The notes below the pieces were generated by a model. That model was not told where the DNA came from and searched no databases. It worked only from the letters and a program-made list of their open reading frames with translations. From Chakrabartia godavariana (GTDB taxonomy: Bacteria; Pseudomonadota; Alphaproteobacteria; Sphingomonadales; Sphingomonadaceae), in contig RKSN01000001.1 of assembly GCA_005518185.1 (NCBI GenBank), forward strand, positions 992,501-1,056,500: DNA of 64,000 nucleotides. Reading direction: 5' to 3'. The position numbers and the translations under genes were made by a program. Position 1 is the first letter of the stretch. Every line of letters starts with the position of its first letter. Below are positions 9,561 to 18,829 of the stretch, one piece after another.

Positions 9561-9593
9561 TGCGGATGCGCCAAATGGTCGTGCGCATCCGCA
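9561..9593. terminator. Perfect 10-bp inverted repeat behind aspS
   Basis: TGCGGATGCG at 9561-9570 and CGCATCCGCA at 9584-9593 form a perfect ten-pair stem with a 13-base loop, eight bases behind the aspS stop. No T-run follows, so it is either a Rho-assisted stop, a 3' stabiliser, or an operator. A second weaker stem (CTGCCC 9629-9634, GGGCAG 9643-9648) lies before ppk2. Confidence 0.45.
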
Positions 9594-9756
9594 TTAAGCG
9601 CTTGGATTCAGAGGTCTGCACGTCCATCCTGCCCTTCCTCTCGGGCAGAATGAGGCGCTTATGGTTCGTCGTCGAAATGTCCCAAAATCGGGCGGTTTGA
9701 ATCGCCGCCAAATTGGCGCTTGTGGCAGGCGGAAATCTGTTTCTAGGCTTTCTGCC

Positions 9757-10545
9757 ATGGGGGCAGACCTTTCGGAATATGAGCGCGGCGCGCATTATGA
9801 AGGCGACTATGATGCCGATCTTGCCGCGCTCCAGGAACGCCTCGCCAAAATTCAGGCCGCCTATATCAGCCACGGAAACAGCGCGATTATCGCGGTCGAA
9901 GGCTGGGATGCCTCGGGCAAGGGTGGGGCAATCAGCCGCCTGACGGCAGGCTGGGATCCCCGCTGGTTCGAAGTCTGGCCGATTGGCGCGCCAACCGAGG
10001 AAGAGCGCGTCCGCCATTTCCTCTGGCGCTTCTGGAAGCGGCTGCCGGGCAAGGGCGAGATCAATATTTTCGACCGGACCTGGTATGGCCGCGTGCTTGT
10101 CGAACGGATCGAGGGCTTCTGCACCGATGCGCAGTGGCAGCGCGCCTATGACGAAATCAACGAATTTGAGGCGCAGCAGCGCGACAATGGCGTCGTCCTC
10201 ATCAAGATCTTCATGCACGTAACGCAGGAGGAGCAGGACCGGCGCTTCCGCAAGCGGCTGGAAGATCCCTGGAAGCGCTGGAAGACCGGCGTCGAAGACT
10301 ATCGCAACCGGGAAAAGCGCGACGCCTATGTCGATGCCTATCATGACATGTTCAAGCGGTGCGACACGCGCTGGGCGCCGTGGACGATCATCGATGCCAA
10401 CAACAAGAAGGCGGCGCGCATCGCCTTTCTGACGGCGGTTGCCGATCAGCTTGAAAAGCACGCCAACATGACGCCACCCCCGCTTGACCCGGAGCTGGAA
10501 CGGCTGGCGCGCAGCGTCTTTCCCGATCTGGAAGATATCAAATAA
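9757..10545 (+). CDS. ppk2: Polyphosphate kinase 2 family protein
   Basis: The ATG at 9757 (MGADLSEYERGAHYEGDYD) gives 262 residues, normal for a single-domain PPK2. The Walker A-type loop is VEGWDASGKGGAISRL and the second motif is FDRTWYGRVLVER; the lid region reads RRFRKRLEDPWKRWKTG. PPK2 enzymes move phosphate between polyphosphate and nucleotides, mostly to remake GTP or ATP, and some accept AMP. Which subclass this is cannot be settled by eye. An in-frame ATG at 9661 exists but its extension has no family resemblance. The gene converges on greB with seven bases between the stops. Confidence 0.9.
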   Translation: MGADLSEYERGAHYEGDYDADLAALQERLAKIQAAYISHGNSAIIAVEGWDASGKGGAISRLTAGWDPRWFEVWPIGAPTEEERVRHFLWRFWKRLPGKGEINIFDRTWYGRVLVERIEGFCTDAQWQRAYDEINEFEAQQRDNGVVLIKIFMHVTQEEQDRRFRKRLEDPWKRWKTGVEDYRNREKRDAYVDAYHDMFKRCDTRWAPWTIIDANNKKAARIAFLTAVADQLEKHANMTPPPLDPELERLARSVFPDLEDIK

Positions 10546-10551
10546 AGTCGA

Positions 10552-11037
10552 TCAGTCCGCCAGCGGGTAGCGGATGTCCATGACCTCATATTCGATCTCG
10601 CCCGCCGGGAGGGTGACGCGCCGGAGATCGCCCACGCGCGCGCCGCGCACGGCGATGGCGATGGGTGAGTTCCACCCCACGCGGCCCGCGCCGGGTTCGG
10701 CTTCGTCATCGCCGACGAGGGTGATGGTTCGGCGGTTGTCGTGTTCATCAGCAAGGACGACCGTCGCGCCAAAAAGGGCGCATGACAGGTCTGTCTGTGC
10801 GGCAGGATCGACGATCTTCGCGGCTTTCATGCGGCGGGAAAGCCAGCCCAGTTCACGGTCGATCTCGCGAAGCCGCCGTTTGCCGTAGATATAATCCCCA
10901 TTCTCAGACCGGTCGCCATTCCCGGCGGCCCAGGAGACGGTCTCCACCAGCTTGGGGCGTTCGCCCGCAAACAGCGCATCATAACGCGCGCGCAGGGCCG
11001 CGAAGCCCGCAGGCGTAATGTAGTTGGGACGATCCAT
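10552..11037 (-). CDS. greB: Transcription elongation factor GreB
   Basis: A 161-residue Gre factor beginning MDRPNYITPAGFAALRARYD. The tip of the coiled coil reads GNGDRSENGDYIYGKRRLRE, where the conserved acidic residues (D, E, D) would reach the RNA polymerase active site and stimulate cleavage of backtracked RNA. The KRRLREIDRE wording is GreB-like rather than GreA-like. The C-terminal FKBP-like domain ends with IEYEVMDIRYPLAD. Its ATG shares one base with the TGA of the upstream lytic transglycosylase gene (TGATG), so the two are translationally coupled. Confidence 0.93.
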   Translation of the reverse strand: MDRPNYITPAGFAALRARYDALFAGERPKLVETVSWAAGNGDRSENGDYIYGKRRLREIDRELGWLSRRMKAAKIVDPAAQTDLSCALFGATVVLADEHDNRRTITLVGDDEAEPGAGRVGWNSPIAIAVRGARVGDLRRVTLPAGEIEYEVMDIRYPLAD

Positions 11038-13043
11038 CAGCCCGGATAGCGCTTTCCGAGATAGGTGGACAGCGGCGTGCTCGACCGCACCGTCGCACGG
11101 GCGGGGTTGAGCAGATCATAGACCACGGCATTTTCGAGAACACGCTGCACATAGTTGCGCGTCTCGGAGAGCGGAATGTTCTCGATCCAGGTCAGGACAT
11201 CGACTTCGCTGCGGGGATCGCCATAGGTCCGCAGCCACCGGTTCACATTGCCCGGCCCGGCATTATAGGCCGCGACCGCCAAGACATAGGATCCTCCATA
11301 CATGTCTATGAGCCGCCCGAAATAAGTTGAGCCCAACGCCATGTTGTACTGCGGATTGCCGAGGCTTTCATAATTGTAGGCAAGGCCGGCACGGGGCGCG
11401 GTGTCCCGCGCGGTCGCGGGCATCAGCTGCATCAGGCCGCGCGCGCCCACCCGGCTGGTCGCTTCCTTGTCAAACTGGCTTTCCTGCCGCGAAATGGCGT
11501 GGATCATCGTCCAGCTCGACGTCAGCTCCGGCGGCACCTCAACCTGCGGAAAAGCGGCGTTCACATAGTTGGCCAGGCCCGTATTCCGCGCGTTGCGGCC
11601 GATCATGACGTTGAGGTCCGGTCGGGCGATCCGCGCGGCAAGCTCGGTCGCCAGAACGTGATCGACTTCATTGTCGACAGCGTTGGCAAGGCTGCGAACG
11701 AAGAGGCTCTGATCAACCCAATTGCCCGACTGGCCCAGAGCGATGAGCGCACGAACAATCGTCCGGCGATTGAAGTTCTCGCGCTGCGCGGCCGAGACGT
11801 TGACGACAGCATCGTCATTGCGGACCCGCGGCACGCGGCCGAGACGCTCGCTTGCCAACTGACCATGGAACTGGTCGAAAAAGCGGGCGGCGGACTCATA
11901 AAGGGGCAGGGCATCACTGCGCCTACCCGCCGCTTCGAGCGCCCGGCCCGCCCAATAGAGTCCCCGGGCCTGCGTTTGCGGCGATTTGGCCGCAGCGGCG
12001 TACAGCTGGAACATGCGCGCGGCGTTTTCCGGCTGCGCCAGCCGGTTGAGCGCCGTTGTGCCCGCCATCCAGACAAGGTCTGTATAGACATCGCGCTCCC
12101 CAAAGGGGCGGTCGCGGATGACTGTGCCCGGGGGATATGCGGTGCCCGCGCGGCTGGAGATGTCATAGGCCACCTGCCAGTCGCCATCCTTCGCCGCGTC
12201 TTGGGCCGAGATGAGGAGCATTTGCAGCCAGACATCTGGCGCGGACGGAAAGGCCGAAAGGGACGCGTTGTTGCGCAGGATCTGCCGGGCGACCGCTGAC
12301 TGGCCTGTGTTGCGCAGCCACCACATGTAATCGGCAAAAAATCCGGGGTCGGCCCGCAGGGAGGCGGTCGCATAAGCCAGCCGATCCGGCGCGTCCGCCG
12401 CCTTGGTCAACAGCGCCAGACGAACGTCGAACAAGGGCCGTTTGGTCGGACTGGTCAGCCCGATCTGACGGGTCGCGGCGGGCGTCGCGCGCTGCCAGAG
12501 CAGCTTGTCCATGCGCCGGTCATGGTCCCCCAGCGTCAAGACCGACCCGAACCGGGTCAGCAGGCGGACCTCATCATCGGTGGACAGGGCGCCGCCGGTC
12601 CATGCGCTGCGGGCCGCGTCGGCCGCTTCGTCGCGCCGGTCCTGCTCATCTAGTGCTTCGGCATAGCGCAGGAACGCTGTGGGGGATTGCGGCGGAAATT
12701 TCCGAAAGAAAGCGATGATGGCGCTGGCGCTGTCGACGCCCGGCTTGATCGCGCGTTCGGCATTCTTGCGAAATGCCGCTTCGCCCGGCCAGCCCTGATT
12801 CACCGCCAAAAAATTGGCATAGGCGGAAAAGGGAAGATTGTCGTTGCGCCGGAGCATGTTCCACTGGCTCAGCGCGGAAGCAATCGGATCCGTGACGGGC
12901 AGCGGCTGCACGACGGGGGCCGGAAGCGGGAATGTTGCGGCAGCAGAGGGCAGGTCAGGCGTCTCCGCGTTCACGGCATGTGCGGCGAACAGGACCGGTG
13001 ACAGGAGAAAAGCCCTCAATGCACGAGACAACATGCTGGACAT
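11037..13043 (-). CDS. slt: Soluble lytic murein transglycosylase (Slt70-like)
   Basis: The ATG at 13043 gives 668 residues beginning MSSMLSRALRAFLLSPVLFAAHAVNA, a signal peptide with an AxA-type cleavage site. A long alpha-superhelical region follows (about 50-500), then the goose-type lysozyme-like SLT domain. The catalytic Glu lies in AISRQESQFDKEA, followed by SRVGARGLMQLMPATA and AAYNAGPGNVNRWL. It cleaves peptidoglycan in the periplasm to 1,6-anhydromuropeptides. A second ATG (13034) is also possible. It is divergent from dapA; the 94-base gap must hold both promoters. Confidence 0.93.
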   Translation of the reverse strand: MSSMLSRALRAFLLSPVLFAAHAVNAETPDLPSAAATFPLPAPVVQPLPVTDPIASALSQWNMLRRNDNLPFSAYANFLAVNQGWPGEAAFRKNAERAIKPGVDSASAIIAFFRKFPPQSPTAFLRYAEALDEQDRRDEAADAARSAWTGGALSTDDEVRLLTRFGSVLTLGDHDRRMDKLLWQRATPAATRQIGLTSPTKRPLFDVRLALLTKAADAPDRLAYATASLRADPGFFADYMWWLRNTGQSAVARQILRNNASLSAFPSAPDVWLQMLLISAQDAAKDGDWQVAYDISSRAGTAYPPGTVIRDRPFGERDVYTDLVWMAGTTALNRLAQPENAARMFQLYAAAAKSPQTQARGLYWAGRALEAAGRRSDALPLYESAARFFDQFHGQLASERLGRVPRVRNDDAVVNVSAAQRENFNRRTIVRALIALGQSGNWVDQSLFVRSLANAVDNEVDHVLATELAARIARPDLNVMIGRNARNTGLANYVNAAFPQVEVPPELTSSWTMIHAISRQESQFDKEATSRVGARGLMQLMPATARDTAPRAGLAYNYESLGNPQYNMALGSTYFGRLIDMYGGSYVLAVAAYNAGPGNVNRWLRTYGDPRSEVDVLTWIENIPLSETRNYVQRVLENAVVYDLLNPARATVRSSTPLSTYLGKRYPG

Positions 13044-13137
13044 TATGGGGTACGCATCCTTATTTGGCGCTGAACGACAGGCCGCTTCTCGCGTTTGCTT
13101 ATGACGCAATGCGGCAATCAGGTGAAGGGCTGCCCCC

Positions 13138-14013
13138 ATGTTTTCGGGCTCAATTCCGGCGCTCGTGACGCCGTTTCGCGATGGACAGGTAGATGAGGCG
13201 GCGTTTCGTCGGCTCGTCGACTGGCAAATACAGGAAGGGTCGAGTGCGCTCGTGCCGTGCGGGACGACCGGCGAAAGCGCCACATTGTCCTATGACGAGC
13301 ATTATCGTGTCATCGCTCTGTGCATCGAGGAAGCGGCGGGTCGCGTGCCCGTGATCGCCGGTTGCGGATCGAACGACACGGCAACGGCGGTGCGCCACAT
13401 GGCCTTTGCCAAGGCAGAAGGGGCCGCGGCGGCCCTGGTCGTCGCCCCTTATTACAACCGCCCAAATCAGGATGGGCTATATGCCCATTTCGCGCATCTC
13501 GCCGACAAGTGCGACCTGCCGATCATTCTCTATAACGTGCCGGGCCGGACCGTGACCGACCTCCTGCCGGAAACCGTGGCGCGCCTTGCCGAAATCCCCT
13601 CGATCGTGGGGATCAAGGATGCGAGCGGCAATCTGGCCCGCGTGACCTCGCACCGGCTGTCGTGCGGCACTGACTTTGCGCAGCTGTCGGGCAATGACGA
13701 CATGGCGCTTGCGTTCAACGCAGCAGGTGGGGTGGGCTGCATCTCGGTGACGGCGAATGTCGCGCCCAAGCTGTGTGCCGCGCTGCAGGCGGCATGCCAT
13801 GCCGGGGACTATGAGCTTGCCCGGACGATCAACGATCGCCTTCATCCGCTGCACGGCGCGCTCTTTTCCGACGCATCGCCGGGCCCTACCAAATATGCGC
13901 TGACGCGGGTTCTGGACGGCTTTCCGGCAGAGCTGCGTTTGCCGATGACCCCTGCGGGCACAGCCTCCCGCGCGGCCGTTGATGCAGGGCTGGAGCACGC
14001 TGGTCTCATCTGA
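13138..14013 (+). CDS. dapA: 4-hydroxy-tetrahydrodipicolinate synthase
   Basis: A 291-residue aldolase-class-I enzyme of full length. The family signatures are clear: SIPALVTPF at the start, [17 protein letters not shown], the catalytic Tyr in LYNVPGRT, and the Schiff-base Lys in [10 protein letters not shown]. It condenses pyruvate with aspartate semialdehyde, the first committed step to diaminopimelate and lysine. The next enzyme, DapB, is encoded at 22.8-23.5 kb in this window. Its TGA shares a base with the smpB ATG (TGATG), so dapA-smpB-DUF2062 is an operon. Confidence 0.97.
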   Translation: MFSGSIPALVTPFRDGQVDEAAFRRLVDWQIQEGSSALVPCGTTGESATLSYDEHYRVIALCIEEAAGRVPVIAGCGSNDTATAVRHMAFAKAEGAAAALVVAPYYNRPNQDGLYAHFAHLADKCDLPIILYNVPGRTVTDLLPETVARLAEIPSIVGIKDASGNLARVTSHRLSCGTDFAQLSGNDDMALAFNAAGGVGCISVTANVAPKLCAALQAACHAGDYELARTINDRLHPLHGALFSDASPGPTKYALTRVLDGFPAELRLPMTPAGTASRAAVDAGLEHAGLI

Positions 14014-14495
14014 TGGCCCGCCCGCGCCCCGCCACGTTCGACAAGTTCAAGACCGTCGCCGAAAACCGGCGCGCGCGGTACGACTATTTCATCGACACGA
14101 CCTATGAGGCGGGGCTTGCCCTGACCGGGACCGAGGTGAAGGCGCTGCGGTTCGGCGAAGGATCGATTGTCGAGAGCTACGCCGAAGTGAACAACGGCGA
14201 AGTGTGGCTGGTCAATGCCAATATCCCGGAATTCAGCCACGGCAACCGGTTCAACCATGAACCCAAGCGCCCTCGTAAGCTGCTGCTGCATGGTCGGGAG
14301 ATCAACAAGCTGCATGGCGCCGTGGCGCGCGACGGCATGACGCTGGTGCCGCTGTCGATCTATTTCAACTCGCGCGGTCGCGCCAAGGTCGAACTCGCTC
14401 TCGCCAAAGGCAAGAAGACGCACGACAAGCGCGAAACGATCAAGCAGCGTGACTGGAAGCGCGAGGCCGGTCGCCTCCTGAGGGACCGGGGATGA
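14013..14495 (+). CDS. smpB: SsrA-binding protein
   Basis: A 160-residue SmpB of normal size. It shows the family core: [47 protein letters not shown] and the [15 protein letters not shown] block, then a basic C-terminal tail ([20 protein letters not shown]) that folds into the decoding site. It brings tmRNA to stalled ribosomes for trans-translation. No tmRNA gene is seen in this window. Its stop overlaps the next start by four bases (ATGA). Confidence 0.97.
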   Translation: MARPRPATFDKFKTVAENRRARYDYFIDTTYEAGLALTGTEVKALRFGEGSIVESYAEVNNGEVWLVNANIPEFSHGNRFNHEPKRPRKLLLHGREINKLHGAVARDGMTLVPLSIYFNSRGRAKVELALAKGKKTHDKRETIKQRDWKREAGRLLRDRG

Positions 14496-15046
14496 GCCGC
14501 CTCGGCAAATGGATCCGCAGTCAGGCGCCGAGTCAGGAAAGCTTTGAGCGCAGCCGGTTTCTGCGGCCCTTTGCCCAGCGTGTCTTTCACCCGGCGCTTT
14601 GGCGTTTCACCCGCCGGTCCGTCCCGCGCGGCGTGGCCCTGGGGCTGCTGGTCGGGATCTTTCTGCTGATCCCCGGGATCCAGATTGCCGGTGCTGCCCT
14701 GCTAGCCTTGCCGGTGCGCGCGAATATTCCCGTGGCCGCCGCCATGACGTTCCTCAGCAATCCGGCAACCACGCCCTTCATCATCGCGGCATCCATCTAT
14801 GTCGGCAATTCGGCGCTCAACCTCGGGGCTGACGTGACGCAGTTTGAAGCGTTGATGGAACGCAACGCGCCGCTCTCGGCCTGGGCGGAATGGCTTGTCT
14901 CCAGTGCGGCGCCGGCGCTGCTGACGGGCCTGTTCCTAATTGCGCTGCTTTCCGCCGTTATCGGCTATGTGGTGGCCGCAATCGGGTGGCGGATCTGGCT
15001 GCAGCGCAAATGGAAGTCGCGCACGCTGCGTCGGCGCACGGCTTGA
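14492..15046 (+). CDS. DUF2062 membrane protein
   Basis: A 184-residue inner-membrane protein. An amphipathic, basic N-terminus ([20 protein letters not shown]) is followed by a hydrophobic stretch with [16 protein letters not shown], then the conserved [11 protein letters not shown] motif typical of DUF2062, and a last transmembrane helix near residues 145-168 ending in a very basic tail. The family has no established function. It is translationally coupled to smpB, and cckA follows after 33 bases. Confidence 0.85.
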   Translation: MSRLGKWIRSQAPSQESFERSRFLRPFAQRVFHPALWRFTRRSVPRGVALGLLVGIFLLIPGIQIAGAALLALPVRANIPVAAAMTFLSNPATTPFIIAASIYVGNSALNLGADVTQFEALMERNAPLSAWAEWLVSSAAPALLTGLFLIALLSAVIGYVVAAIGWRIWLQRKWKSRTLRRRTA

Positions 15047-15079
15047 CGCTACGGCCCCTCAAAGGGCACAGACCCGAGC

Positions 15080-17482
15080 GTGTCTGAACCCAAAGCCCTG
15101 ACCACCGAATTGAAGGCGCCGTCCGTCCTCGCCCTGCCGGCGGAGGAGGAACGCAACATCCTGATCGTCGTTGGGGCGGCGGCGTTTGTGTCTGCAGGGC
15201 TGATCTTCTGGTTTTCGGGTAATGCCCCAATTGCGGCAGGCTTTTCAGCCGCCGTTCTCGCCATAGCTGCGCTCGGCTTTTTCGCCCGGCGGATGTTTCC
15301 GGGTGCCGTCAGTGCGGAACAGGAAATCGACTGGACCCTGATCCGCGATGCGCTGGACGGAGATACGGCGGCGGTCGCCGTGACCGACCGGACAGGTCGG
15401 CTCGTCTGTGCCAACGCCCTGCATGAGGCGTGGTTTGGCGGCCCTGTGGCGCCACCGGCCATTGTTGCAGATGCCGCGCAGTCCGCTCAGCTGTCCAGTG
15501 CCGCCAAAGCTGCCTGGCGCGACGGCACAGCCGCGGTGCGTGGCCTGCGCCGTGACACGATGCTCTTTGACGTCCAGATTCAGCGCAGCGGCAGCCGCGA
15601 GACGCATCTGGTGTGGCGCTGTGCCCCGTCATCCGACTTTGACCTGATGTCGGAGGCCAAGAGGCTGATCGCAGGACCGGCGGGGGAACGGCTGAGCGAA
15701 GCGGGTATCATGACCGTGCTGATTGGGCCGGAGGGCAATATCCGCGCCGCCAGCCGGGTGTTTGCGATGCGCGCATCGGGCCGCCCGGAAGCTCTGGTTG
15801 AGGGCCGTGAGTTCGTATCGTTCTTTGAAACCGACAAGAGCGGGGCGCTGCGCTTTGCGGTCGAAGGCCGGGCCGGATTGCCGCTGCGGCTCCTGCAGAT
15901 CCCGACCGATCCCGGCGATCCCAAGAGCGCAACGCTGGTCATCCTCTTGGACGATGACTCGCCGCGCGGCGGCGGCGACCCCAATGTGGCGCTATCGATG
16001 CAGGCGATGATGGCCAAACTGCCGCTTGGCCTTGCGCTGGCGGACCGGGACGGGCGCTTCCTGTTCCTGAACGACGCCTTTTGCCGCGCCGTCGGGCAGC
16101 CGGTGGGGTCGAAGCCCATCTATCCCGGCGATCTCGTGATCCGCGAGGACAAGGCCGCAGTGGCCGACGCCGTGCGCCGCTATGCGATGGGGCAGCCGAT
16201 CAGCGGCGATATCGCAGTGCGCCTCGTCAGTCTGCCCGAAGAGCCTGTCGCCTTGACGATCGCCAGCGCCAAGGGGCTGGGCGAGGCCGCCGTGCTCCTT
16301 TCGATCAAGGATTCGAGCGAGGAATCGCGCCTGAAGAAGCAGGTGGCGCAGGCAACCAAGATGCAGGCGGTCGGGCAGTTGGCCGGCGGCGTCGCACACG
16401 ATTTCAACAATATTCTGACCGGCATTCTCGGGCATTGCGACCTGATGCTGATGCGGCATTCGCCGGGCGACAGCGATTATGACGACATCCAGCAGATCCG
16501 GAACAACGCCAACCGCGCGGCAGGCCTGACGCGTCAGCTGCTCGCCTTCTCGCGCCAGCAGACGCTGCGGCCGCAGGTGCTTCAGCTGCCCGACGTGGTG
16601 GCGGAGATCTCCAATCTGCTCAAACGCCTGATGGGCGAGACGGTGGAACTCATCGTGAAGCATGGGCGCAATCTGGGGCCCATCCGCGCCGATCCGGGCC
16701 AGCTTGAGCAGGTGATCGTCAATCTGGCGGTCAATGCGCGTGATGCGATGCCGCGTGGCGGCAAGCTCACCATCCAGACCTATGCCGTGACATCGGCCGA
16801 AGTGCGCAAGATCGGCAGCGAGATTCTGCCGGTGGCGGACTATACCGCGCTCAGCGTGACCGATACCGGGACCGGCATCCAGCCCGAACTGCTGCCCAAG
16901 ATCTTCGAGCCGTTCTTCACGACGAAGGAAGTGGGGAAGGGGACGGGACTTGGCCTGTCGACCGTTTACGGGATCGTGAAGCAGTCGGGCGGGTTCATCT
17001 TCGCCGATTCGAAAGTGGGTGAGGGGACGAGCTTCGTCATTTACCTGCCGGTCCACATCGTCGAGGCCGGGCAGGCCGCCGAACCGGTCAAGCCCAAGGA
17101 AAAGACCGAAGAGCTTTGGGGCAGCGGCACCATCCTTCTGGTTGAGGACGAGGATATGGTGCGCGCCGTTGCCGAACGTGCGCTCGTCCGGCACGGCTAT
17201 GAGGTCGTGACCGCAACCAATGGCGAGGAAGGGCTTGAAATCCTGAAGGCGCGCAAGGACATCGACATGCTCGTGTCCGATGTGGTCATGCCGATGATGG
17301 ACGGTCCGTCGCTTGGCCGCCATGCGCGCGAACTGTTTCCGGAGATGCCGCTGCTGTTCATGTCGGGCTATGCCGAGGAACAGCTGCGCCGTTCCATCGC
17401 GCTCGACAATGTTAACTTTCTCCCGAAACCCTTTTCCGTTCAGCAACTTGCTGAGGCTGTTCGACGCACCATGGCCGGGTGA
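15080..17482 (+). CDS. cckA: Hybrid histidine kinase CckA
   Basis: An 800-residue hybrid kinase with the CckA layout. Two transmembrane helices lie at about 27-47 and 53-70, PAS-like domains at about 90-180 and 300-400, then a HisKA domain with [17 protein letters not shown] (phospho-His 440), an HATPase with [16 protein letters not shown] and [12 protein letters not shown], and a receiver domain (about 680-800) with phospho-Asp 734 in [11 protein letters not shown] and the Lys in LPKPFS. In Caulobacter, CckA passes phosphate via ChpT to CtrA and controls the cell cycle. In sphingomonads the same relay controls motility, envelope and DNA-repair genes. The start is GTG; recA follows downstream from its own SOS-controlled promoter. 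Confidence 0.93.
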   Translation: MSEPKALTTELKAPSVLALPAEEERNILIVVGAAAFVSAGLIFWFSGNAPIAAGFSAAVLAIAALGFFARRMFPGAVSAEQEIDWTLIRDALDGDTAAVAVTDRTGRLVCANALHEAWFGGPVAPPAIVADAAQSAQLSSAAKAAWRDGTAAVRGLRRDTMLFDVQIQRSGSRETHLVWRCAPSSDFDLMSEAKRLIAGPAGERLSEAGIMTVLIGPEGNIRAASRVFAMRASGRPEALVEGREFVSFFETDKSGALRFAVEGRAGLPLRLLQIPTDPGDPKSATLVILLDDDSPRGGGDPNVALSMQAMMAKLPLGLALADRDGRFLFLNDAFCRAVGQPVGSKPIYPGDLVIREDKAAVADAVRRYAMGQPISGDIAVRLVSLPEEPVALTIASAKGLGEAAVLLSIKDSSEESRLKKQVAQATKMQAVGQLAGGVAHDFNNILTGILGHCDLMLMRHSPGDSDYDDIQQIRNNANRAAGLTRQLLAFSRQQTLRPQVLQLPDVVAEISNLLKRLMGETVELIVKHGRNLGPIRADPGQLEQVIVNLAVNARDAMPRGGKLTIQTYAVTSAEVRKIGSEILPVADYTALSVTDTGTGIQPELLPKIFEPFFTTKEVGKGTGLGLSTVYGIVKQSGGFIFADSKVGEGTSFVIYLPVHIVEAGQAAEPVKPKEKTEELWGSGTILLVEDEDMVRAVAERALVRHGYEVVTATNGEEGLEILKARKDIDMLVSDVVMPMMDGPSLGRHARELFPEMPLLFMSGYAEEQLRRSIALDNVNFLPKPFSVQQLAEAVRRTMAG

Positions 17483-17516
17483 ACTGGGGAGAGAACAAAA
17501 CAGGAAAAAAATTTTC

Positions 17517-17531
17517 GTTCCTCTCTTGTTC
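17517..17531 (+). promoter_or_regulatory. Probable LexA (SOS) box of recA
   Basis: GTTC-N7-GTTC at 17517-17531 (spacer CTCTCTT) is the alphaproteobacterial SOS operator form. It lies about 75 bases before the recA ATG and 35 behind the cckA stop. Next to it TTGTTC (17526-17531) and GAACAA (17537-17542) make an inverted repeat with a five-base gap, overlapping the box. LexA repression of recA is inferred from the known consensus. Confidence 0.8.
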
Positions 17532-17604
17532 GTTGAGAACAAATCGCATACATGCTGATCATCCGATTGACGTCGGAAGCGCAACAGCTACGAGGGGACT
17601 GGCC

Positions 17605-18684
17605 ATGTCGGCTCAACTCAAGATCATCGAAACGGATCGTTCGGCAGCAATGATGGACAGGGAAAAGGCACTCGAAGCCGCGCTTGCGCAGATTGACCGC
17701 GCTTTCGGCAAGGGCTCGGCGATGAAGCTCGGCTCGCGCGAGAAAATGGAAATTGAAGCGGTGTCCACGGGGTCGCTCGGCCTCGACATTGCCCTTGGCA
17801 TTGGCGGCCTGCCGCGCGGTCGCATCATCGAAATCTTCGGGCCGGAAAGCTCGGGCAAAACGACGCTGGCGCTCCATGCGATTGCCGAAGCGCAGCGTGG
17901 TGGCGGCACGGCGGCGTTCATCGACGCCGAGCATGCGCTCGATCCGGCCTATGCCCGTAAGCTGGGCTGCAACATTGATGAGTTGATCGTCTCGCAGCCC
18001 GATACGGGGGAGCAGGCGCTTGAAATCGCCGATACGCTGGTGCGCTCCAACGCCATCGACGTGCTGGTGATCGACTCGGTTGCTGCACTCGTCCCGCGTG
18101 CGGAAATCGAAGGCGAAATGGGCGACAGCCATGTGGGCCTCCAGGCCCGCCTGATGAGCCAGGCGCTCCGCAAGATCACCGGCTCGATCAACCGTTCGCG
18201 CTGCACGGTCATCTTCATCAACCAGATCCGCATGAAGATCGGCGTGATGTATGGGTCGCCGGAAACGACGACGGGTGGCAATGCGCTGAAATTCTATGCC
18301 TCGGTGCGTCTCGACATCCGCCGGACCGGTCAGATCAAGGACCGTGAGGACATTGTCGGCAACACGACCCGCGTGAAGGTGGTGAAGAACAAGGTCGCCC
18401 CGCCATTCAAACAGGTCGAGTTCGACATCATGTATGGCGAGGGCATTTCCAAGACCGGCGAAATTCTCGACCTCGGCGTGAAGGCCGGGATCGTCGAGAA
18501 GTCCGGCGCATGGTTCAGCTATGACTCGATCCGTATGGGTCAGGGCCGCGAAAATGCGAAGGCCTGGCTCAAGGACAATCCCGATATGGCCGCGCGGATC
18601 GAACAGCAGATCCGTGGCAAGACCGATGCGGTCGCCGAAGGCCTGATGGGCGATCCCGAACCCGAGGCGGACGGCGACCTCTGA
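17605..18684 (+). CDS. recA: Recombinase RecA
   Basis: The ATG at 17605 has GAGGGG eight bases upstream and gives 359 residues. The frame stays open upstream, but [20 protein letters not shown] fits alphaproteobacterial RecA starts. The Walker A loop is GPESSGKTT, Walker [12 protein letters not shown], loop L1 around [12 protein letters not shown] and loop L2 around [13 protein letters not shown]. The C-terminal tail is acidic (PEPEADGDL). RecA drives strand exchange and LexA self-cleavage. It is monocistronic, with an SOS box upstream and a strong terminator downstream. Confidence 0.98.
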   Translation: MSAQLKIIETDRSAAMMDREKALEAALAQIDRAFGKGSAMKLGSREKMEIEAVSTGSLGLDIALGIGGLPRGRIIEIFGPESSGKTTLALHAIAEAQRGGGTAAFIDAEHALDPAYARKLGCNIDELIVSQPDTGEQALEIADTLVRSNAIDVLVIDSVAALVPRAEIEGEMGDSHVGLQARLMSQALRKITGSINRSRCTVIFINQIRMKIGVMYGSPETTTGGNALKFYASVRLDIRRTGQIKDREDIVGNTTRVKVVKNKVAPPFKQVEFDIMYGEGISKTGEILDLGVKAGIVEKSGAWFSYDSIRMGQGRENAKAWLKDNPDMAARIEQQIRGKTDAVAEGLMGDPEPEADGDL

Positions 18685-18747
18685 CCTTCAAGGCAGCCTT
18701 CCCCCCAACAAGGCTGCGTCAGATGTTCCGTTGCGTCTCAAGCAATG

Positions 18748-18778
18748 AAAGGCCCGCCCGCCCCGGCGGGCCTTTTTT
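18748..18778 (+). terminator. Rho-independent terminator of recA
   Basis: The stem GGCCCGCC (18751-18758) and GGCGGGCC (18765-18772), with a six-base loop CGCCCC and the flanking AAA/TTT pairs, is followed by a run of six T. It lies about 65 bases behind the recA stop and is the clearest intrinsic terminator in the window. Confidence 0.92.
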
Positions 18779-18829
18779 GCGGAGGCAGTGCTTGAGAAGC
18801 GGCGGTAGCTCGCCTAAGCGCTACCGATT

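Noticed and set aside
7790-9574. A 594-codon open frame antisense to aspS
   Set aside because: It mirrors the full aspS gene in a GC-rich genome; its product has no recognisable domain, and aspS is certain.
17481-17496. GAAC-N8-GAAC as a second SOS box before recA
   Set aside because: The spacing is eight rather than seven bases, and it begins at the cckA stop; listed only as part of a cluster.
15992-17584. A 530-codon antisense frame across cckA
   Set aside because: Shadow of cckA; repetitive His/Arg-rich product with no family resemblance.
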